The position numbers were made by a program, and so were the translations under genes. From a virus, in the IMG/VR virus record IMGVR_UViG_3300036799_000044, positions 1 through 21,185 of that record: a stretch of DNA of 21,185 nucleotides. One strand, 5' to 3'. Under the pieces are notes generated by a model, which was given only the letters and a program-made list of their open reading frames with translations, was not told where the DNA came from and made no database searches. This document shows positions 5,943 to 12,893 of this stretch, piece by piece. Every line of letters starts with the position of its first letter. Within the stretch, counting starts at the first letter, position 1.

Positions 5943-6394
5943 CCATCCGCGAGACCGCGGAGGACCGCGTCCACGAGCAAGAGGTCGTGGACGTGCTCGC
6001 GCCAATCTGGCATTGCGAGTTTGCGCGGTTCCCCATCGCACGGGCACCGTTCGATTTCATCGCGCATCGTGGCGGCGTGGCCCTCTCGCTCGTGGAGGTC
6101 AAATGCCGTACGCGATTGCTTGCGGGCCTCCCGTTCCTGTGGATCAACGCGCACAAGTGGTACGACCTCCGGGAGCACGCCAACGTTTGGGAGGTCCGTC
6201 CGCTATACGTCGCGCGGTTCCGCGACGCCATCGCGTGGGTTGACCTTCACACGGTGGACGTCACGTCGCCCCGGGTCACCGGACGCAAGGACCGCGGCGA
6301 CCCGGACGACCTTGACCTAGCCCTCCGCATCCCGCGCGAGCATTGCAACGTGATCCCTCTCCCGGCGCAGGACAACGGCGTGGACTCATGGTGA
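5939..6394 (+). CDS. Putative PD-(D/E)XK-type endonuclease, 151 aa
   Basis: GTG at 5939 in a GTGA overlap. The core reads PFDFIAHRGG (D39) followed by SLVEVKCRTR with E53 and K55, the D...E-x-K signature of the PD-(D/E)XK fold. E14/E15 in the first helix could be the motif I acid. The second half (FLWINAHKWYDL, then WEVRPLYVARF) fits the helix and strand after the core. The exact family is not recognised; VSR-like nicking enzymes and resolvase-like nucleases are possible. It is the third nuclease of this superfamily in the early operon. It lies between a replication winged-helix gene and what may be the rest of that gene. Confidence 0.7.
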   Translation: MTIRETAEDRVHEQEVVDVLAPIWHCEFARFPIARAPFDFIAHRGGVALSLVEVKCRTRLLAGLPFLWINAHKWYDLREHANVWEVRPLYVARFRDAIAWVDLHTVDVTSPRVTGRKDRGDPDDLDLALRIPREHCNVIPLPAQDNGVDSW

Positions 6395-6401
6395 AAGCCA
6401 T

Positions 6402-6459
6402 GAGCGGCTCACGCCCTCCTCAGTGAGCCCGCACGGAGCGGCTCACGCGGTCCTCAGTG
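6402..6459. repeat. 24-bp direct repeat, two copies, 34-bp period
   Basis: Copies at 6402-6425 and 6436-6459 share 22 of 24 bases (GAGCGGCTCACGC, three bases, CCTCAGTG). Copy 1 includes the palindrome TGAGCGGCTCA (6401-6411). They lie in the gap between the early operon and the packaging genes. Candidates are iterons of an origin, protein-binding sites of cos, or remains of a coding repeat. Confidence 0.85.
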
Positions 6460-6461
6460 GC

Positions 6462-6498
6462 GGAAGGGGAAGGGGAAGGGGAAGAGGAAGGGGAAGAG
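6462..6498 (+). repeat. 37-base polypurine tract built of GGGGAA units
   Basis: All 37 bases are purines. The core (6466-6495) is five hexamers GGGGAA, GGGGAA, GGGGAA, GAGGAA, GGGGAA. Such a strand-asymmetric tract can form triplex or unusual DNA and is typical of Gly/Lys/Arg/Glu-rich linkers in phage replication genes. No complete gene covers it here. Confidence 0.9.
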
Positions 6499-6508
6499 TG
6501 ATGGTGAC

Positions 6509-6556
6509 CCATCCATGAGACCTACAGGTGGTAGGGCGCATCCGCGCAATGGATGG
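6509..6556. repeat. Nested inverted repeats before the 6571 gene
   Basis: CCATCCAT (6509-6516) pairs with ATGGATGG (6549-6556, or the shifted copy 6553-6560). Inside it CCTAC (6521-6525) pairs with GTAGG (6531-6535) over a 5-base loop. In mRNA the outer stem would hide the GGATGG that could act as ribosome-binding site for 6571; in DNA it could extrude as a cruciform. Confidence 0.6.
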
Positions 6557-6570
6557 ATGGCGTCCACGCA

Positions 6571-6954
6571 ATGACGACAGAGACACAACTCCGCGCCATC
6601 GTGGAACTCGTCCACGCAATCCGTCCGGGATGGGACCGTGCGGGCATCTACTCCGCATGTCATAGCGCCGCCGCAACACGACCGTTGGACAACGTCGCGC
6701 ACGCCGCGATAGACGCCGCGATGGACAAGACCGCGAGGACGCCCGCCGTCATCGGCACCCGTGACCGCACGTGGCAACCGACGTTGCCGACGTTGGGCAA
6801 TCCGCCGCCCGTCGCGCAAGCCATCCACGATCCGCGCCAACCCGACGAGGTCACGAGCCGTGGTGCCGCCAATGCGCGGCAAGCCCTCGCCAAAGCGCGA
6901 GCCCGGGTGGACGATGACGCCAACGCCGCCACTCCCCCCCGGGACAAGCCATGA
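6571..6954 (+). CDS. Conserved actinophage protein, possible C-terminal half of a replication protein, 127 aa
   Basis: ATG at 6571 is chosen, with GGATGG 10 bases upstream; an in-frame ATG at 6553 would add six residues. The segment AIVELVHAIRPGWDRAGIYSACHSA, then AIDAAMDKTARTPAVIGTRDRTW, matches a short domain I know from actinophages. There it stands alone or as the last part of a replication protein whose first part resembles 5607-5942. The C-terminal 45 residues are Ala/Arg/Asp-rich and probably disordered. The biochemical function is unknown. It overlaps the next tiny gene by ATGA. Confidence 0.72.
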   Translation: MTTETQLRAIVELVHAIRPGWDRAGIYSACHSAAATRPLDNVAHAAIDAAMDKTARTPAVIGTRDRTWQPTLPTLGNPPPVAQAIHDPRQPDEVTSRGAANARQALAKARARVDDDANAATPPRDKP

Positions 6955-7034
6955 CCCCCAACCTCGTTGCGCTCGTCGCCATTGCCGGGCTCGTCGTCGC
7001 CATCATCGCGCTTGTCCTCACCGTGACCGGGTGA
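6951..7034 (+). CDS. Single-span membrane peptide, 27 aa
   Basis: ATG at 6951 in an ATGA overlap with the preceding gene; TGA at 7032-7034, four bases before the terminase start. After MTPN nearly the whole chain is hydrophobic (LVALVAIAGLVVAIIALVLT), a single transmembrane helix. It is short, but the overlap and the coherent helix favour a real gene. A role at the membrane is implied and no family is recognised. It is far from the lysis genes, so a holin role is unlikely. Confidence 0.55.
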   Translation: MTPNLVALVAIAGLVVAIIALVLTVTG

Positions 7035-7038
7035 CCCG

Positions 7039-8913
7039 GTGCCCCTGCACCTGACGCATGACACGACGTGGGAGTGGGGCAAGCGTCGGCAATGGTGGGC
7101 GGCGCGCTTGCCCTACCCGTGCCCGTTGTGCGGCGAGGACGTGACGCCCGATGACCCGACGTGGGAACTCCATCACCTAGACCTAGGTGACGCCCGGTCC
7201 GACGACGAGACCGCGCCGTCCCATCGCCGTTGCAATCGCGCCGACGGACTGCGTCGCGGACTTGCCAAGCGCAACGCCGCATTGGGATTACCGCGGAATG
7301 GCGCAAACGCAAGTGACGATGCGCGTTTTTTGAGCGACGGCTACGACCCGCAGCACACTGACCCGCTAGAAAATCCCCCCCCGCGGGCGGACGTACCCGA
7401 AACCGTCGCCGCTTCACCGGACGCGGCGGACAACGTTTGGGATAGCGCCGAATGGCTCCAATCTCTCCGGACGGTTCCCGCGGATGGGGCGTGGCCGCGG
7501 TACATGTCCGCGCCGCATCCCCGCGCGGTCGGCACGTACGGTCCGGATTTCGTGCGTTGGGTCCGCGACACGTACGGCGTCGGGTTGCGTTGGTGGCAAC
7601 GGCTCGCGGCGTACCGCGTGTTGGAGCATGACGACGCGGGCGAGTTGGTTTGGCTCGTGTGGTTGGTCTCGACGCCGCGACAGGTGGGCAAGTCTTGGTG
7701 GCTCCGGGCTTTGTTCCTGTGGCGCATCCACCAAGGGGAGCGTTTCGGGGAGCCGCAACTCGTGTTGCACACGGGCAAGGACTTGCCCGTCTGCCGTGAG
7801 GTGCAACGTCCGGCGAGGGCGTGGGCGCGTCGTCGTCGGGGCGACGGCTACCACGTGCGGGAGACCAACGGACAGGAGGAGATTGAGACTCCGGACGGTT
7901 CGCGTTGGATGGTCCGCGGTCGTGACTCCGTCTACGGATATTCGGCGTCCCTAGGCGGCGTTGACGAGGCGTGGCACGTGGAGCCCGTCGTGGTGGAGGA
8001 GGGCATGGAACCGACGATGCCGGAACGCTCTAGCCCGCAACTAGGGCTCGTCTCGACGGCGCACCGTTTGGCGACCGCGCTCTATCCGTCGCGTCGTGAC
8101 GGCGCGTTGGCGGAGTTGGTCGCGCCCGTGGACACGTTGGTCATCGAATGGTCCGCGCCATCGTTCGCGGACATGGGCGACGTGGATACGTGGCGCGCGG
8201 CGTCCCCGCATTGGACGACGAAACGGGAGCGGCTCGTGACGTCCAAGTGGACGCGTGCGCTCGCGGGCACGTCGGACGACCCGGACGAGCCGGACCCGGT
8301 GGAGGCGTTCCGCGCGCAATGGCTCAACGTGTGGCCCGACCGCACGGCACCCAAGCCGACGAGGGATGAGCCGTTGTTTGCGGACGGCTTGTGGGCGGCG
8401 GCATGCGACATTGGCGCGTCCGCGGTCGGCCCGGTCGTCGTCGCCGTGGAGGACTTTTTCGGCAAGGGCGCGGCGGCGGCGGCGTGTGGCGTCACGGGGG
8501 ACGGTCGGCTCGTCGTGTGGGGCGAGACGTTCGACCGTCGCGGCGACGCGTTCGGGTGGGCCTCGTTGGTGACCGCGAGCCGTCCCGGGTCGCGTCTCGT
8601 CGTCGGCGGATCGTTGGTGGGTGACGAGTGGTGCGCCACGGTGCCCGTTGTCTCGACGTCCGCGGCGGGCGTCGCGGAGACCAAGCGCGGGTTGCCGTTG
8701 CTCCGCGAGTTGGTGGCATCGGGCGGGCTCGTGCATGACGGCGGGACGAGTCTTGCCGCGCAGGTTGGCGCAACGTGGGTCACGCCGCTTCCGTCCGGGC
8801 TCGTCCCGTCCTCCCGTGCGGGGCGTACGGACTTGGTGCGTTGCGCGTCGTGGTGCGTCGCGTTGACGTCGCGGGCCGCGGAGCCCGCACCGTTGGAGTT
8901 TTTCGTCTACTGA
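7039..8913 (+). CDS. terL: HNH endonuclease-large terminase fusion, 624 aa
   Basis: GTG at 7039. Residues 20-75 are an HNH nuclease domain: C28-x2-C31 (CPLC), ELHH with H45/H46, and SHRRCN (H62, C65, N66). From about residue 135 follows the large terminase. It has a Walker A-like STPRQVGKS (211-219), Walker B GGVDEAW (306-312, D309/E310), coupling motif VST (338-340), the FRAQWLNVW linker (424-432) and an RNase-H-like nuclease with VEDFFGKG (470-477) and D598. The ATPase drives DNA into the head and the nuclease makes the cuts. In HK97-type cos phages a separate HNH protein assists terminase; here both are in one chain. A spacer (about 80-135) joins them. No small terminase gene is visible. 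Confidence 0.92.
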   Translation: MPLHLTHDTTWEWGKRRQWWAARLPYPCPLCGEDVTPDDPTWELHHLDLGDARSDDETAPSHRRCNRADGLRRGLAKRNAALGLPRNGANASDDARFLSDGYDPQHTDPLENPPPRADVPETVAASPDAADNVWDSAEWLQSLRTVPADGAWPRYMSAPHPRAVGTYGPDFVRWVRDTYGVGLRWWQRLAAYRVLEHDDAGELVWLVWLVSTPRQVGKSWWLRALFLWRIHQGERFGEPQLVLHTGKDLPVCREVQRPARAWARRRRGDGYHVRETNGQEEIETPDGSRWMVRGRDSVYGYSASLGGVDEAWHVEPVVVEEGMEPTMPERSSPQLGLVSTAHRLATALYPSRRDGALAELVAPVDTLVIEWSAPSFADMGDVDTWRAASPHWTTKRERLVTSKWTRALAGTSDDPDEPDPVEAFRAQWLNVWPDRTAPKPTRDEPLFADGLWAAACDIGASAVGPVVVAVEDFFGKGAAAAACGVTGDGRLVVWGETFDRRGDAFGWASLVTASRPGSRLVVGGSLVGDEWCATVPVVSTSAAGVAETKRGLPLLRELVASGGLVHDGGTSLAAQVGATWVTPLPSGLVPSSRAGRTDLVRCASWCVALTSRAAEPAPLEFFVY

Positions 8914-8928
8914 CCCGGGAGGTCCGTC

Positions 8929-9081
8929 ATGCCGGTTCGCAAGAGCGGCGGCGGCTACCGATACGGGAGCACGGGCAAGACGTACCGCGGCAAGGGTGCG
9001 AAAGCGAAAGCGGCACGGCAGGGGCGGGCCATCAAGGCAAGCCAAGCGCGACGGAAGGGGACGACCGATGGCAACGCGTAG
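8929..9081 (+). CDS. Small basic conserved protein after terminase, 50 aa
   Basis: ATG at 8929 with GGGAGG six bases upstream. The start MPVRKSGGGYRYGSTGKTYR and the following GAKAKAARQGRAI stretch match a short Lys/Arg/Gly-rich protein that I recognise from many actinophage packaging regions, usually beside terminase or portal. Its function is not established; DNA or capsid binding would suit its charge. The stop TAG at 9079-9081 lies past the portal start, an overlap of 14 bases. Confidence 0.8.
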   Translation: MPVRKSGGGYRYGSTGKTYRGKGAKAKAARQGRAIKASQARRKGTTDGNA

Positions 9082-10276
9082 GGACGCCACGCGGCGTCTC
9101 GCGGGCTCGCGGGGAGTCTCGCCGCGGACGGCACGGCTCGCACGTCCGCGGGAGTATTCGTGGCTCCTCGACGGCACGCCGCCCGCGGGCGAGGTCTACC
9201 CGGCGACCGAATGGGAGGCGATGGGTCTACCGCCGTTTGGCCGTTCCGTCGTCATCCTGGCGTCCGCGATTGCGGGCACGCCGTGGCACGCGGAGACGTG
9301 GGACGCGGACCGCGGTATCTCGCAACGCATCGCGGACCAACCCGCCGTCTTGGTGGACCCGTTCCCGGATCAATCACAGTGGGCGTACCGATGGGGCGCG
9401 ACGGAGGACGGCATCCTCTACGGCAATCACTTCGCCCTCATGGGGGACATTGACTTTCGCACGAACCGTCCCGGGTGGGTCGTGCCCGTGCCCGCGGACC
9501 AAGTGTGGATCGGTCAGGACCCGGCGAATCCTTGGGACTATTGGTGGACCATCGCGGGCGAGACGTTCACCCGCGACGAGGTCCTCCACGTGCCGTACGG
9601 CGCGCGCTCCGGTGAGGTCTTGGGTCGCGGCGTCCTCGCGCAGTACGGGCAATGGTTGGGCGGTCCGGTCGCGGCGGAACGTCACGCGGCTAACTACTTC
9701 GCAGGCGGCGCGCTACCTCCCGCGGTCCTGTCCGCACCCGTGCCCATCACGCAAACCCAAGCCGACGAACTCAAGGGAAAGTGGTTCGCGCTCACGGCGA
9801 CACGAGAGCCGATGGTCCTCCCCGCGGGCTACACGTTGACGCCCGTTGTCAGCAACGCGGAGCAAGCGCAACTCGTGGAGTCCCGCACGTGGGACGCGAC
9901 GATGGTCTCCCAAATCGTCGGCGTCCCGTATTGGATGCTCGGGTTGCAGGGACCGTCCATGACGTACCTCAACGTGGAGGGCTCGGACATTGCGTTCGTC
10001 CGGGACTACGCGGACCGTTGGGCGCAACCGTTGTCCGCGGCGTACTCCAAGTGGATGATGCCGCGCGGGACGTCGGTCGCGTGGGATTGGACTTCGCGGA
10101 TGCGCTCTGACTCCGCCTCCACGGCGGGCGTCCTCAAGACGCTCACGGACGCGGGCATCGTCACCAAGGACGAGGCGCGCGCCGTCCTTGGTCGCCCGCC
10201 GTTGACAGATACGACCGCTCCCGGGTCCACGCCCGCGGGCGTTCCGGAACTCACTCCCGGGAGTGTGGCCCAATGA
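9068..10276 (+). CDS. Portal protein (HK97/phage_portal type), 402 aa
   Basis: ATG at 9068 with AAGGGG seven bases upstream. An in-frame reading further upstream overlaps the 50-aa gene and has no better start. The sequence has the order of HK97-type portals: an N-terminal region with WEAMGLPPFGRSVVILASAIAGTPWH, a central VVPVPADQVWI, ...DEVLHVPYG, then ITQTQADELKGKW and VSQIVGVPYWMLG...NVEGSDIAFVRDY near the stem and wing, and a polar C-terminal tail. It forms the dodecameric ring at one head vertex through which terminase pumps DNA. It overlaps the protease start by ATGA. Confidence 0.9.
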   Translation: MATRRDATRRLAGSRGVSPRTARLARPREYSWLLDGTPPAGEVYPATEWEAMGLPPFGRSVVILASAIAGTPWHAETWDADRGISQRIADQPAVLVDPFPDQSQWAYRWGATEDGILYGNHFALMGDIDFRTNRPGWVVPVPADQVWIGQDPANPWDYWWTIAGETFTRDEVLHVPYGARSGEVLGRGVLAQYGQWLGGPVAAERHAANYFAGGALPPAVLSAPVPITQTQADELKGKWFALTATREPMVLPAGYTLTPVVSNAEQAQLVESRTWDATMVSQIVGVPYWMLGLQGPSMTYLNVEGSDIAFVRDYADRWAQPLSAAYSKWMMPRGTSVAWDWTSRMRSDSASTAGVLKTLTDAGIVTKDEARAVLGRPPLTDTTAPGSTPAGVPELTPGSVAQ

Positions 10277-10884
10277 CCGAACTCATCATTGAGCGCGCCG
10301 CTACCGCGTTAGAGCCGATTGGCGACGGATGGACCGTCTACGGTCGCGCCGTCCCCTACGGCGTGGAGCAACGCGTTACCGACGACGGCGGGCGGACGTG
10401 GTACGTGGAGGAGTTTGCCCGCGGCGCGTACTCCCGCGACGCCGCCAAGGGCGGACGTTGGGTCAATCTCATGGTTGGTCATTTGGGCGACGATGGCGAC
10501 CGCTTCCTAGGGCGTTGCGTGGAGTTGGCGGAGCAGGATGACGGCGCGTACGCCGCGTTTCGTCTTGACCGTTCGCACCCGTTGGCGGAAGCGGCGCGGT
10601 CCGGGGAGTTGACGGGTTGGTCCGTCTCGGCGCACGTCTACCGTTCCCGCGGAATCCTCCGCGGCGGATCGGAGGTCATGCTCCGGGAGGTTTGTGGGTT
10701 GCGCCATGTGGCGGCAACTCCGGTCCCGCAGTATGCGGGCGCGGGCGTCCTCGTCGCGCGGCACCACGAGTTAGTAACCCAGGCGTCGCGGCCACGTCTC
10801 GACGCGTGGCGCGCCAAGGGATACCTTGCGGGCAAGAGTCCAGATAACGAGCCGCCACCCGGGCTAGCCGCCACCCGGCCTTAG
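10273..10884 (+). CDS. HK97-family prohead protease, 203 aa
   Basis: ATG at 10273 in an ATGA overlap with the portal gene. The early GDGWTVYGRAVPYG strand pair, the catalytic His in NLMVGH (H70) and the serine motif LTGWSVSAH (S117 or S119), then EVCGLRHVAATPVPQYAGA, are the family's landmarks in order. It cleaves the N-terminal delta domain of the capsid protein during maturation and probably itself. The last residues (NEPPPGLAATRP) are encoded by the first two copies of a 12-bp repeat that runs on past the stop into the gap before the capsid gene. Confidence 0.9.
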   Translation: MTELIIERAATALEPIGDGWTVYGRAVPYGVEQRVTDDGGRTWYVEEFARGAYSRDAAKGGRWVNLMVGHLGDDGDRFLGRCVELAEQDDGAYAAFRLDRSHPLAEAARSGELTGWSVSAHVYRSRGILRGGSEVMLREVCGLRHVAATPVPQYAGAGVLVARHHELVTQASRPRLDAWRAKGYLAGKSPDNEPPPGLAATRP

Positions 10885-10919
10885 AGCCGCCACCCGGCAC
10901 GAAGAGACCCGCCACCCGG
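10851..10919. repeat. Four copies of a 12-bp repeat at the protease-capsid junction
   Basis: GCCGCCACCCGG occurs at 10851-10862, 10867-10878 and 10886-10897, and with its first base changed at 10908-10919. Start-to-start distances are 16, 19 and 22 bases, growing by three each time. Two copies are inside the protease gene's end and two are in the gap before the capsid gene. Confidence 0.9.
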
Positions 10920-10960
10920 TCACAGAGGACGCGTCATCCCTTGTGACCCGGAGGCTTACG

Positions 10961-12223
10961 GTGCCCGGATACCTCGACAGACTCAACGCGGAATTTGACG
11001 GCATCACGGAGGGCGTCAACGCCATCCTTGAGCGCGCCGCGGACGCGGACCGCGACGTGACCGACGACGAACAAGCGCAGATTGACCGCGATGACACGCG
11101 CCGTCAGGAACTCACCCGCAGCATTGAGCACTACACGGAGATTGAGGAGCGGTCCGGACGGGTCGCCACTCTCCGCGGACGTGTCGCCGCGGGTCCGCGC
11201 GTCGTCACGCCGCGCGCCCCGGAGGAGCCCGCGTACGACGTCCTCCGCGAGTTTCCGACCGCGGCGCATTGGGCCATCGCGCTCCACCGATCCATGACGA
11301 TGCGCGACGCGGACGCTACCGCCGCCATTGAGCGCGCGACCGCGCACCAAATGACCACGGACAACGTCGGGCTTATCCCGCGTCCGATTCTTGGTCCCGT
11401 CGTGTCGATGCTTGACGCAACGCGCCCGTTCATCTCGTCAGTGACGAACCGTCCTCTTCCCACGGGCAAGTTTGACCGCCCCAAGGTGACGCAGCACGTC
11501 GCCATCGGGAAACAAGCCGTAGAGAAAGACCTCACGGCGTCGCAGAAAATGACCATCGGGAATCTTCCGGTGACGGCGGCGACGTACGCGGGTCACCTGA
11601 ACATCTCGCGCCAGGACGTCAAGTGGACGTCTCCCGCCATCCTCCAAATCGTGTTTGACGACTTCGCCGCCATCTACGCGGACCAAACCGACGCGGACGC
11701 GTGCGCGCAGTTTGTGGCGTCGGTCGTGGCGGCGGGCGTGGACGCGGGCGCGACGTACGGGGACCTCCTCGTGGCTCTCTATGGCGCGGCGGGTGCGACG
11801 TACTCCGCGGGCAACGGTCTCCCGGACACGTTGTGGGTCGCCCCCAACGTGTGGGCGCAACTCGGCGGGATGCTCACTCAGCCCGGAGGCGCGGCGGCGT
11901 TCCCGGGTCTGTCCATCCGCAACCCGTCGTCCGGTTCGCCGCTCGGGCTTGACCTCGTCGTGGACCATCACTTCGCGGCGGATACGGCCATCCTTGGTCC
12001 CGCACGGCTCGCGGAGTGGTACGAGGACGTGGACGGGCTCCTACAGGTGCAAGAGCCGGACGTCCTCGGTCAGATGGTCGGCTACGCGGGTTATGGCGCG
12101 TTCCTCAACGTCAACCCGGCGTCCTTCACGCCCATTGAGGGCATCGGGTCGCTCATCCCGCCCGTTGCGGCGGGACAGGGCGGCGGCGGCGGGTCCACGT
12201 CGGGTCAGACCACGCGCCGATGA
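10961..12223 (+). CDS. Major capsid protein (HK97 fold), 420 aa
   Basis: GTG at 10961 is chosen because GGAGG lies seven bases upstream; GTG at 10943 would add six residues without such a site. Residues 1-85 are helical and charged (ITEGVNAILERAADADRDV and onward), the delta/scaffold domain normally removed by the protease. From about 130 the HK97 fold follows, with TGKFDRPKVTQHVAIGKQAV, then TIGNLPVTAATYAGHLNISRQ, a long P-domain and NPSSGSPLGLDLVVDHHF near the end. The C-terminal tail is Gly/Ser-rich. It builds the icosahedral shell. No separate scaffold gene is present, in keeping with the built-in delta domain. Confidence 0.92.
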   Translation: MPGYLDRLNAEFDGITEGVNAILERAADADRDVTDDEQAQIDRDDTRRQELTRSIEHYTEIEERSGRVATLRGRVAAGPRVVTPRAPEEPAYDVLREFPTAAHWAIALHRSMTMRDADATAAIERATAHQMTTDNVGLIPRPILGPVVSMLDATRPFISSVTNRPLPTGKFDRPKVTQHVAIGKQAVEKDLTASQKMTIGNLPVTAATYAGHLNISRQDVKWTSPAILQIVFDDFAAIYADQTDADACAQFVASVVAAGVDAGATYGDLLVALYGAAGATYSAGNGLPDTLWVAPNVWAQLGGMLTQPGGAAAFPGLSIRNPSSGSPLGLDLVVDHHFAADTAILGPARLAEWYEDVDGLLQVQEPDVLGQMVGYAGYGAFLNVNPASFTPIEGIGSLIPPVAAGQGGGGGSTSGQTTRR

Positions 12224-12543
12224 CCCAAGCGCCGACGTTGGCGGAGGTCCGGGCATGGTTGCAGACGCCCGCGACCGCCATTGACGACGCCCAACTAGGG
12301 CACGTCCTGGCGGCGGAGTTGGCACTCCAAGCGGAGTGGCTCCACGTCCCGGAGGACCCGGACGCGTTCCCGGACGCGCTCTACCAATCCGCGCTCCGCC
12401 GTTGCGGGCGGGAGTGCGCCGCACGTGGCGTACCGCTCGGGCTCGTCGGCACGGACGCGGAGTTTGGTTCCCAAGTGTTACGCCGTTGGGACGGAGAGAT
12501 AGAGCGGCTTGAGGCTCCGTACGTGACGCAGGTTTTGGCATGA
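12220..12543 (+). CDS. Head-tail adaptor/connector protein, 107 aa
   Basis: ATG at 12220 in an ATGA overlap with the capsid gene. It is a mainly helical protein (VRAWLQTPATAIDDAQLGHVLAAELALQ, then LYQSALRRCGRECAARGVPLG). This matches the gp6/gp15-like adaptors that bind under the portal in siphoviruses, and the place directly after the capsid gene agrees. The ending FGSQVLRRWDGEIERLEAPY is also typical. It would form a ring that extends the portal channel toward the tail. Confidence 0.8.
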   Translation: MTQAPTLAEVRAWLQTPATAIDDAQLGHVLAAELALQAEWLHVPEDPDAFPDALYQSALRRCGRECAARGVPLGLVGTDAEFGSQVLRRWDGEIERLEAPYVTQVLA

Positions 12544-12893
12544 GCCAAACCCGCGCGGCCATCGTGGACGCCCTCAAGACGGTCCCCACGCTCTCCGTCT
12601 CAACGGCTCCGCCCGCCGTCATCGCCACTAACTCCGCATGGCCCACGTGGGGCGGGTCGGAGTTGCGAAACGCATGTCTCACGGAAGAGACGTGGTTCGT
12701 GTTCGTTGCGTTGCCCAACGGCTCGCCATCCGTGCCCACGGAGGCGGGCGACGAGTTGGTGGGCGACGTTGTGACCGCTCTATGGACGGTCGCCAAAGTG
12801 GAGCGTTTTGAGCCGTGGGGATGGCCCGTGGACCAAGCGCAATCCATCGTCCCTGTCTTGCGTTTCACTCTCTCGGCATCCGGAGGCATCTAA
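12540..12893 (+). CDS. Probable tail terminator protein, 117 aa
   Basis: ATG at 12540 in an ATGA overlap; TAA at 12891-12893 shares one base with the next start. The pattern is an N-terminal helix (RAAIVDALKTV), a beta-rich core (TWFVFVALPN), a long helix (AGDELVGDVVTALWTV) and a closing strand (SIVPVLRFTLSA). That fits the gpU/tail-terminator fold, which caps the tail tube and joins it to the head. A stopper or other neck role cannot be excluded. Position just before the tail tube gene supports the call. Confidence 0.65.
   Translation: MSQTRAAIVDALKTVPTLSVSTAPPAVIATNSAWPTWGGSELRNACLTEETWFVFVALPNGSPSVPTEAGDELVGDVVTALWTVAKVERFEPWGWPVDQAQSIVPVLRFTLSASGGI

Larger units (their letters stand above)
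6395..6570. other. Repeat-rich segment, candidate replication origin or cos site
   Basis: This 176-base stretch holds two 24-bp direct repeats, a 37-base purine tract and nested inverted repeats, and no convincing gene. It lies beside the replication winged-helix gene (5607), which favours an origin. It is also just upstream of the packaging genes, where cos usually lies. The three reading frames carry Gly/Lys/Arg or Ser-Pro-His type peptides like those in replication-protein linkers, so part may be gene debris. Confidence 0.5.

Noticed and set aside
6388-6426. A tiny coding frame starting at ATG/GTG 6388-6391
   Set aside because: Only 11-12 codons with no support; the overlap with the previous stop is probably chance within the repeat segment.
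12815-12892. A longer start for the tail tube gene at 12815
   Set aside because: It would overlap the previous gene by 79 bases and lacks a ribosome-binding site, while ATG 12893 has CGGAGG at good distance.
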